This document shows, piece after piece, positions 25,577 through 32,610 of a stretch of DNA of 32,610 nt. The notes beneath the pieces were generated by a model, which was not told where the DNA came from, made no database searches, and was given only the letters and a program-made list of their open reading frames with translations. The position numbers and the translations under genes are program-made. Origin of the DNA: an uncultured Acidimicrobiales bacterium (lineage in GTDB: Bacteria; Actinomycetota; Acidimicrobiia; Acidimicrobiales; SHLQ01). The DNA lies in NCBI GenBank assembly GCA_938084885.1, contig CALKGG010000077.1, forward strand, positions 1 through 32,610. Reading direction: 5' to 3'. Position 1 is the first letter of the stretch. Each line of letters begins with the position of its first letter.

Positions 25577-25709
25577 AGCGTAAGCCTTCGTGGCTTCGAG
25601 TGCTTTCACCGCCTCAGGCGTAAAGCCTGCGTGGCGAATGAACGCTCCCCGAAGGGGAGGAAGTTCGTAGGAACCTGCTGCCAAGATCGCGGCTGAGCCG
25701 CTGGCAGCA
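25577..25709 (-). other. Multi-hairpin 3' untranslated region of groEL
   Basis: Four successive stem-loops lie between the groEL stop and the terminator. An outer 8-bp stem (25676-25683 with 25702-25709) encloses GCGGC-TGA-GCCGC. CTCCCC-GAA-GGGGAG is at 25645-25659, CAGGC-GTAAA-GCCTG at 25615-25629 with CGCC/GGCG flanks, and AAGCC-TTCGT-GGCTT at 25582-25596. Two related 18-19-base copies (CCGCCTC...GTAAAGCC at 25609-25627; CCGCCTCCAGCGTAAGCC at 25569-25586) lie about 40 bases apart. The sequence is not protein-like. Possible structured RNA, mRNA stabiliser or processed small RNA. Confidence 0.6.
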
Positions 25710-25717
25710 AAAGGGTC

Positions 25718-27669
<1,952 letters not shown>

Positions 27670-27688
27670 ACCTTCGCCTCCATGGCGG

Positions 27689-27715
27689 TTAGCACTCTCA
27701 ATAAGCGAGTGCTAA
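27689..27715 (-). promoter_or_regulatory. CIRCE operator (HrcA-binding site)
   Basis: TTAGCACTC-N9-GAGTGCTAA is an exact match to the CIRCE consensus. It lies directly before groES and over the expected transcription start, so HrcA should repress the operon and heat stress relieve it. hrcA itself is not in the window. Confidence 0.97.
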
Positions 27716-27744
27716 CTCTACGGAACGGGTCCCGAGCTATGCAA
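27715..27744 (-). promoter_or_regulatory. groES-groEL promoter
   Basis: On the minus strand TTGCAT (27744-27739) and TAGAGT (27720-27715) are separated by 18 bases, a plausible housekeeping -35/-10 pair. The predicted start point near 27708 falls inside the CIRCE element, as expected for HrcA repression. Confidence 0.6.
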
Positions 27745-27842
27745 CGCCAGCGGTGAATTTTTGCGAAGACCGTGCAGCGGAACACCCACAGCGCCGAACG
27801 ATGGCGTTCGACCCCACCGTTGCACCCCTAGTTGCGTGCCGC

Positions 27843-28655
27843 CTAGGCGCCGAGGAGTCCGCTTGGGGTTGCCACAGAAGCCGAAGGAAGCTCCCGTCGG
27901 TTTGCCGAGATTCGCATCGCAAGAAACCCGAGGCCAAGCGCCAACGTCGATCCGCCGAGAAAGCCGAACACGGCACGCCGAGCTGGCAACGGGCCGACCG
28001 GGTCGCTGAGCACAAACGGCTCGGTTACCAGCCGAGGGACAAGCTTCTCCTCACCGAAGATCGATCGCTGCACGATCGCCAGTCGAACCGAATCGACTGA
28101 TGCCCGAATCGCAGCTTTCTCTTGAAGCAGCGCCGTCAACTCGACCGAGGCCCCAAAGCCCATCAACTCTTCGATCTCCGCTTCGACTATTGCCAACTCC
28201 TCAACAAGCTCAGCCTCAAGTAGCCGGTAGGCTTCCGCGGCGGGGTTCGGTTCCGACGCTGCCACCTCGGCTTGGGCGAGGTATCGACGAGTCACCGACT
28301 CGACTACCGAGAGTGCGACCACCGGGTCAGCGTCGACAAACTCGAATTGCAAAATCTGGGTGCCAGGGATCTGACCTGCTTGCCATTTCGCTTCGAAATG
28401 GTCAATAGCAATGTTGTGAGCAGCAGCGACGGGCTCCAACAAGGTCCGACTATTCACGCGCTCAGACTCGGTCTCGACCCAACTCGAGCCGGCGTACTGC
28501 ACTTGCGAGCGCGCCCCAAAGACCTCTGGCCCTGCGTCAGCGAGCAGGTAGGTCAGCTGGGTACACATCAGGACGATTACGATTGCACCGAGCCCGATGG
28601 CGACGAGTAATGAAGGTTCGGGGCGGGTCCGAAAAACAGGCTCAAGGGGCTCCAT
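27843..28655 (-). CDS. Wzz-like chain-length determinant / tyrosine-kinase modulator
   Basis: 270 residues from ATG 28655 (277 if GTG 28676 is used). A transmembrane helix near the N-terminus (LLVAIGLGAIVIVLMCTQLT), an extracytoplasmic region with Wzz features (SRTLLEPVAAAHNI, QILQFEFVDADPVVALSVV) and a coiled coil (LLEAELVEELAIVEAEIEEL), and a second helix near the C-terminus (VFGFLGGSTLALGLGFLAM). This is the layout of proteins that set polysaccharide chain length or activate a capsular tyrosine kinase. No kinase or Wzx/Wzy gene is nearby, so this is an orphan copy. The upstream GTG would put the start inside an inverted repeat. Confidence 0.8.
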   Translation of the reverse strand: MEPLEPVFRTRPEPSLLVAIGLGAIVIVLMCTQLTYLLADAGPEVFGARSQVQYAGSSWVETESERVNSRTLLEPVAAAHNIAIDHFEAKWQAGQIPGTQILQFEFVDADPVVALSVVESVTRRYLAQAEVAASEPNPAAEAYRLLEAELVEELAIVEAEIEELMGFGASVELTALLQEKAAIRASVDSVRLAIVQRSIFGEEKLVPRLVTEPFVLSDPVGPLPARRAVFGFLGGSTLALGLGFLAMRISANRRELPSASVATPSGLLGA

Positions 28656-28673
28656 GAGCCCAGTGTGCACAGC

Positions 28674-28702
28674 CACCGAACCTCGGTCGTCAAGGTTCGG
28701 TG
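28674..28702. promoter_or_regulatory. Perfect 10-bp inverted repeat, N9 spacing
   Basis: CACCGAACCT-N9-AGGTTCGGTG, upstream of the Wzz-like gene and about 70 bases before the oxygenase gene. It may be a repressor operator for either divergent gene or an mRNA hairpin. Confidence 0.6.
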
Positions 28703-28726
28703 AAGAGTATGTGAGAGTTCACAACA

Positions 28727-28750
28727 GTCCAGTACTGGACGAACGTCCAG
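28727..28750 (+). promoter_or_regulatory. Overlapping palindromes, likely operator of the catabolic operon
   Basis: A perfect 14-bp palindrome, GTCCAGTACTGGAC (28727-28740), is followed by a third half-site (CTGGAC-GAAC-GTCCAG, 28735-28750). The array GTCCAG/CTGGAC/GTCCAG ends 21 bases before the first gene, where a repressor or activator would act. The binding protein is not encoded in the window. Confidence 0.65.
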
Positions 28751-28771
28751 CCGGCTCCTACGCTTCTTGAC

Positions 28772-29653
28772 GTGTCAGAAGCTGCCCGAGCCACCGCGCA
28801 ATCGATCGACGATCTCGAAGCGTTGATCGACCTCGATACCTATCCAATCCACCAACTCGACTCCCCGACCCGGTCGGACCTCGTCGCCGAGACTCGCACA
28901 CAAATGGACGCTGTCGGCTGTTGTCGAATCTCCAACTTCATCCGCCCCGAAGCCGTGAATACCATGCTCGGTGAAGCGGAACGACTAACACCGGAAACGT
29001 TCTGGGCCGAGCAGGACCACAACCCATATGCTTCGCCGGAAGACCCAACACTCCCAGCAACACATCCTCGCAATACCCTCCAAAAGCGCATGAGCGGGTT
29101 TATCAACTCCGATCTGCTTGGCCCCGCCTCACCGCTTAATCGCATCTACGACTCCAACGTCATGACCCATTTCATCTGGCAATGTCTGGGAACACCCAAG
29201 CCGATCTACCAGTGGGCCGATCCGCTCGGACGCAACCCCTATGGCGTGATGCAGACCGACCACTACTTCCCGTGGCACTTCGACGGCAACGAGTTCACGG
29301 TCAGCATCCTCCTGCAGCGCCCCGACCAAGGTGGCGTCTTCGAATATGTACCCGACATCCGAAGTCCGGACGCCGAAAACTTCGAAAAGGTGCAGTACAT
29401 CCTCGAAGGCGGCCGGGAAGGCGTGTTCGAACTCGACCTACAACCGGCCGATCTACAGCTATTCAAGGGCCGCTTCTCCCTGCACCGGGTCACTCGCATC
29501 GTCGGGCCGACCGCCCGCTACATCGCCCTGCCGACCTACGTGCACGACCCGTACCGTATGAACCGGCCACACCACGCAATCACTTACTACGGCCGGGCCA
29601 CGCCGCTGCACTACGAACGCGAGATGGTGCTCGTCGACGGACTGGTCGACTGA
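28772..29653 (+). CDS. 2-oxoglutarate/Fe(II)-dependent oxygenase
   Basis: 293 residues. The iron triad is visible as His169-x-Asp171 (FPWHFDGNEF) and His238 (KGRFSLHRVT), with Arg249 a fitting 2-oxoglutarate anchor. The GGVFEYVPDIRS and DLQLFKGRFSLHRV segments resemble the group containing amino-acid hydroxylases and BesD-like halogenases (recalled similarity, not a search). Asp171 is present, which favours hydroxylation over halogenation. It starts at GTG with no clear ribosome site, so the transcript may be leaderless. It is the first gene of a four-gene plus-strand operon and may unmask the substrate, for instance by hydroxylation or demethylation. The substrate is unknown. Confidence 0.82.
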   Translation: MSEAARATAQSIDDLEALIDLDTYPIHQLDSPTRSDLVAETRTQMDAVGCCRISNFIRPEAVNTMLGEAERLTPETFWAEQDHNPYASPEDPTLPATHPRNTLQKRMSGFINSDLLGPASPLNRIYDSNVMTHFIWQCLGTPKPIYQWADPLGRNPYGVMQTDHYFPWHFDGNEFTVSILLQRPDQGGVFEYVPDIRSPDAENFEKVQYILEGGREGVFELDLQPADLQLFKGRFSLHRVTRIVGPTARYIALPTYVHDPYRMNRPHHAITYYGRATPLHYEREMVLVDGLVD

Positions 29654-29654
29654 G

Positions 29655-30602
29655 GTGTCAGAGCCACCCCGTGTAGCCGTCATCGGTCTCGGAAACATCG
29701 GCGGAGGTGTCGCCGCAAACCTGCTTCGAGCCGGCTACCCCGTGACCGTGGTTGATCTCGACAACGAAAAGGTCAACGCCCTCGTTGCGCTCGGCGGTGT
29801 GGCCAACTCCACGGCCGAAGCGGCCGCAGCCACCGCCGACATCGTGTTCACCTCGCTACCCGGACCCAAACACATCGCTGCCGTTGGACTAGGCGATGGC
29901 CGCAGCGCCGGCGTCATCGCGACGATGAAACCAGGCTCGATTTGGGTCGAGCTATCGACCAACGATCTCGAAACGGCGCGCCAGTTGTATCAACCAGCAG
30001 CCGAGGCCAGCGTCAGCATCGTCGACGCGCCGGTCTCGGGTGGCCCGGAGGGGGCACAGGCCGGCACGCTATCGATCTATGTAGGCGCCAACGATGCCGA
30101 CTTCGACCGCATCCGACCGTTGCTCGACGTCATTGGTACGCACGTGACCCACCTGGGTCCCCGAGGCGCGGGGATCGTGGCAAAGATCGCCCAAGTCACG
30201 CTCTGCTACACACAGACCATCACGCTCATCGAAGCACTGCTGCTGGGCGTGAAGGGCGGCGTGCAACCCGAGGTCATGCTCGAACTGATTCAGAACAGCG
30301 CAGGAAGCAGTTATGTGGCCGAAACCTATGGTCCCGAAATCCTGACAGGCACCTACGACGCTTCGTTCCCGATCGGCCATGCGGCGAAAGACATGCGCCT
30401 GGCGATGAGCTTGGCGAACAGCGTCGGGGCCGACCTCGCGAACATGGCCCGAGTCGCCGAACTCTACGAACGAGCAGAAGCAACGTTCGGCGCCGCTGCG
30501 CCGCACTTACTCGTTGCACAGATGATCGAGCAGCAGAACAGCCTTATCCTGCACCGAAGAGCAGCGAACCAATCACCAGCCGACAATCCGGAGCCAACGT
30601 GA
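29655..30602 (+). CDS. 3-hydroxyisobutyrate-dehydrogenase-family NAD(P) oxidoreductase
   Basis: 315 residues of the beta-hydroxyacid dehydrogenase family. Rossmann motif IGLGNIGGGVAANLLRAG at 10-27, substrate-binding VDAPVSGGPEGAQAGTL at about 123-139, catalytic Lys177 in GAGIVAKIAQVT, and cofactor-side HAAKDMRLAM. The Asn usually three residues after the Lys is Gln180, which may alter substrate choice. It would oxidise a 3-hydroxy acid or sugar-acid derivative, or run in reverse. It starts at GTG one base after the oxygenase stop and ends overlapping the aldolase gene. Confidence 0.9.
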   Translation: MSEPPRVAVIGLGNIGGGVAANLLRAGYPVTVVDLDNEKVNALVALGGVANSTAEAAAATADIVFTSLPGPKHIAAVGLGDGRSAGVIATMKPGSIWVELSTNDLETARQLYQPAAEASVSIVDAPVSGGPEGAQAGTLSIYVGANDADFDRIRPLLDVIGTHVTHLGPRGAGIVAKIAQVTLCYTQTITLIEALLLGVKGGVQPEVMLELIQNSAGSSYVAETYGPEILTGTYDASFPIGHAAKDMRLAMSLANSVGADLANMARVAELYERAEATFGAAAPHLLVAQMIEQQNSLILHRRAANQSPADNPEPT

Positions 30603-31381
30603 CCAGCACGCACAACAAAGAAGTAACCAGCGACGACTTCGCCGCCGCAAACGCTGGGAGTTTCACCGGCGACGAATGGCAGGCCCGAGTCGACCTCGCT
30701 GCGCTGTACCGTCTGTCGGCTCACTTCGGCTACGACGACACCGTGTGGAACCACATCACCATGCGTGTGCCGGGCACCGACCACGACTTTTTTCTCAACA
30801 AATTCGGGCTCCTCTATAACGAGGTCACCGCGTCGAACCTCATCAAGGTCGACAGCGACGGCAATGTGCTCGAGGGGCCCGCCGACGTCAACACCGCAGG
30901 CTTTGTCATCCACTCGGCGATTCACAATGACTTTCCAAAATGGAAGGTCGTCTTCCACGCCCATGTTCCCGACATACTCGCAATCACCGCGTTAAAGGAT
31001 GGGTTTCAACACATCGTCCAAGACACGTCGATGCTGTACGGCGAGGTTGGCTATCACGACTGGGAAGGATTGTCGCTCACGCTCGAAGAGCGCGAACGTC
31101 TGGCGGCAAACATGGAAGGCAACCGAATGCTCATCATGCGCAACCACGGATTTCTCGCCGTGGGTGAAACCGCCGGCGAGGCATTCATGGTGATGCACTA
31201 TTTCGTCCGGGGTTGCCGGGCGCTGTTGGCAGCGAAGGCGACAGGGATGGAAATCGACCCGGGCCCGAAAGATATTTGGGAATTGTCCAAGCGGCAGTAC
31301 GACCACTTTCCCCTTGGGGTCAATGAGTGGCCAGCGCTACTGCGAATGCTCGACCAACTCGACCCCGGATACAAGTCTTGA
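30599..31381 (+). CDS. Class II aldolase/adducin-family protein
   Basis: 260 residues from GTG 30599, which shares four bases (GTGA) with the previous stop; longer upstream starts lie inside the dehydrogenase gene. Zinc ligands His120 and His122 (VVFHAHVPD) and His183 (MRNHGFLAVG) are in place, with the family segments TVWNHITMRVPG and NKFGLLYNEVTASNLIKVD. Relatives are fuculose-phosphate aldolases, ribulose-phosphate epimerases and oxo-tetronate-phosphate decarboxylases. No sugar kinase accompanies it here, so a non-phosphorylated substrate is possible. Confidence 0.9.
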   Translation: MTSTHNKEVTSDDFAAANAGSFTGDEWQARVDLAALYRLSAHFGYDDTVWNHITMRVPGTDHDFFLNKFGLLYNEVTASNLIKVDSDGNVLEGPADVNTAGFVIHSAIHNDFPKWKVVFHAHVPDILAITALKDGFQHIVQDTSMLYGEVGYHDWEGLSLTLEERERLAANMEGNRMLIMRNHGFLAVGETAGEAFMVMHYFVRGCRALLAAKATGMEIDPGPKDIWELSKRQYDHFPLGVNEWPALLRMLDQLDPGYKS

Positions 31382-32466
31382 GCACAGTCGTTCGGCTCGA
31401 CACGACGCTCGTCAACATTCCGTTTGCGAAGCCGCTCGGCACAGCGATTCACGCAATGACGTCTGCCGGATGTGTTCTGGTCGAGATCGAAACAGACGAT
31501 GGTGTTGTGGGCCAAGGGTACGTCTTCGTGATCAACGGCGACCGGCTCGCAGCGTTCGACGAGACAATCCGAGGCTTCAGGCCCTTCGTGGTTGGCCGAA
31601 GCGTGCACGAAACCGAAGGCATCTGGCATTCGATCTGGCGGGCGATCAACCCCACGGGGCACAAGGGCATCACGATTTCGGCGCTATCGGCAATCGATGT
31701 TGCCTGCTGGGACGCAGCTTCGAAGCTGGCGGGCCTGCCTCTCTACCGCATGTTCGGCGCCTGCCGCGAGGAGATCGATACGTACGCGAGTTCAGGCCTT
31801 TGGCTCACTGCATCCGTCGAAGAACTCGTCACCGAGGCTCAGGCATACCTCAACCAAGGCTTCACCGCCATAAAGCTCCGGATTGGCAGCGATTCGCCTG
31901 ACACCGACGTCGCCCGGGTTCGGGCGGTTCGCGAAGCGGTAGGAGACCAGATCAGTCTTCTGGTCGATGCCAACCAGAAGTTCACCACCAAAGAGGCGAT
32001 ACGGCTTGGACGTCGGCTCGAAGAGTTCGGCCTGGGCTGGATCGAGGAACCTGTCGCGGCAGGCGACCTTGCGGGGCAAGCCAGGGTCACTGCCGCACTA
32101 GATACGCCGGTCGCTTCAGGCGAGACCGAGTACACCCGGTTCGGTATGCAAGCGATGATCGACGCAACTTCGGCCGACATTTTAATGCCCGATCTCCAAC
32201 GAATGGGCGGCTACAGCGAGTTCCGCAAGGCGGCCGCAGCCGCAGCCGCTAACCATGTGCCGGTTTCGAGCCACTTCTTTACCGAACACAGCCTTTCGCT
32301 AGCTGGCTCGCTCGATAACTGCATATCGGTCGAGCACATCGACTGGTTCGCTCCCCTCTTCAACGAGGACATCGAACTACGCGCTGGCAAGCTACAAATG
32401 CCCGATCGCCCAGGCACCGGCTTCACCATCAACCCGTCAGCGGCAGCCCACTTCGCCGCCAGCTAA
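31378..32466 (+). CDS. Enolase-superfamily enzyme, mandelate racemase type
   Basis: 362 residues from TTG 31378, overlapping the aldolase stop by 4 bases (TTGA); a GTG at 31327 would lie inside it. Catalytic Lys166-x-Arg168 (AIKLRIG), metal ligands Asp197 (VDANQ), Glu223 (WIEEP) and Glu249 (SGETEY), the Asp272/His299 dyad (MPDLQRMGG; VSSHFF) and Glu319 are all present. The His-Asp dyad places it with mandelate racemase and acid-sugar dehydratases rather than muconate cycloisomerases. It probably dehydrates or racemises a hydroxy-acid intermediate. Last gene of the operon, 38 bases before an IS30-type transposase end. Confidence 0.9.
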   Translation: MSTVVRLDTTLVNIPFAKPLGTAIHAMTSAGCVLVEIETDDGVVGQGYVFVINGDRLAAFDETIRGFRPFVVGRSVHETEGIWHSIWRAINPTGHKGITISALSAIDVACWDAASKLAGLPLYRMFGACREEIDTYASSGLWLTASVEELVTEAQAYLNQGFTAIKLRIGSDSPDTDVARVRAVREAVGDQISLLVDANQKFTTKEAIRLGRRLEEFGLGWIEEPVAAGDLAGQARVTAALDTPVASGETEYTRFGMQAMIDATSADILMPDLQRMGGYSEFRKAAAAAAANHVPVSSHFFTEHSLSLAGSLDNCISVEHIDWFAPLFNEDIELRAGKLQMPDRPGTGFTINPSAAAHFAAS

Positions 32467-32504
32467 CCAAAGTAAGAACGCGGGGTCTGGGTGGGTTCAG
32501 TCGG

Positions 32505-32610
32505 TCATCGTGACAGGTGTTGAGTGTAGATGTCGTTTGAGGTCTTCCAGTTGAGGCTGCGTCTTGGTGTGGTGTTGAGTCGGGTTTCGATGGCTTGTAG
32601 TCGGTGTGTG
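32505..32610 (-). mobile_element. IS30-type transposase, 3' end (cut by window edge)
   Basis: On the minus strand the last 34 codons before a TGA at 32507-32505 read THRLQAIETRLNTTPRRSLN then WKTSNDIYTQHLSR. The LNTTPRRSLNWKTSNDIY pattern is the C-terminal LNxRPRKxLxWxTPxE segment of IS30-family transposases. The rest lies beyond the window. The IS terminus would be expected in 32467-32504, but with one end only its inverted repeat cannot be defined. Confidence 0.75.

Noticed and set aside
25187-25684. N-terminal extension of the glycosylase from a TTG at 25684
   Set aside because: The extension would translate the groEL terminator and hairpins and cross a plus-strand small gene; the AlkA-like domain begins near 25186.
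27716-27842. Searched for a tRNA or small RNA between groES and the Wzz-like gene
   Set aside because: Only the groE promoter is evident; no cloverleaf or strong hairpin was found.
29942-30598. Upstream extension of the class II aldolase frame
   Set aside because: It lies out of frame inside the dehydrogenase gene and is Arg/His-rich; the GTG at 30599 gives the family length and a 4-base overlap.

Overview
The window looks like chromosomal DNA from a high-GC actinobacterium, most likely a marine or freshwater Acidimicrobiia-type lineage. The gene content points this way: a DivIVA/Wag31-like coiled-coil protein, a UPF0182 membrane protein next to a PDZ/Lon-type (S16) peptidase, a PknB-like membrane Ser/Thr kinase, a mycothiol-enzyme-like DinB protein, a CBS-less GuaB3 protein in front of guaA, and a CIRCE-controlled groES-groEL pair. 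The lineage is inferred from gene content only.

Layout. 1-1.2 kb: acyl-CoA dehydrogenase (-). 1.3-1.6 kb: possible small gene (+). 1.6-8.1 kb: a minus-strand cell-envelope block reading S16/PDZ peptidase, DivIVA-like protein, UPF0182 protein. 8.2-10.1 kb: a one-helix membrane protein, a repeat-rich acidic protein and a HEAT-repeat protein. 10.1-13.7 kb: a two-subunit ABC exporter whose active sites are predicted to be asymmetric. 13.8-16.2 kb: a receptor-type Ser/Thr kinase with a large extracytoplasmic domain and a near-parS sequence upstream. 16.3-19.6 kb: guaB3-guaA-DinB-like protein, overlapping or nearly touching. 19.7-23.1 kb: a group II PLP decarboxylase, a divergent LysR regulator and a CoA-pyrophosphatase-type Nudix protein. 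23.1-25.2 kb: a small unknown protein, a class IV aminotransferase and an AlkA-like glycosylase, tightly packed with the Nudix gene.

25.3-27.7 kb: a tiny membrane protein candidate, then groEL and groES (-) with promoter and CIRCE. A chain of hairpins ending in a strong terminator follows groEL. 27.8-28.7 kb: a Wzz-like chain-length/kinase-modulator protein (-). 28.8-32.5 kb: a four-gene, translationally coupled catabolic operon (+) of a 2OG-Fe(II) oxygenase, a 3-hydroxyisobutyrate-dehydrogenase-family enzyme, a class II aldolase-type enzyme and a mandelate-racemase-type enolase-superfamily enzyme. It is preceded by clear palindromic operator candidates. At the right edge lies the 3' end of an IS30-type transposase gene on the minus strand.

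The best candidates for something undescribed are the four-gene oxygenase/dehydrogenase/aldolase/enolase operon with its palindromic control region, and the multi-hairpin RNA region between groEL and its terminator. Several genes in the 5-9.2 kb stretch also carry in-frame 21-bp tandem repeats. No tRNA, rRNA or CRISPR array was seen.
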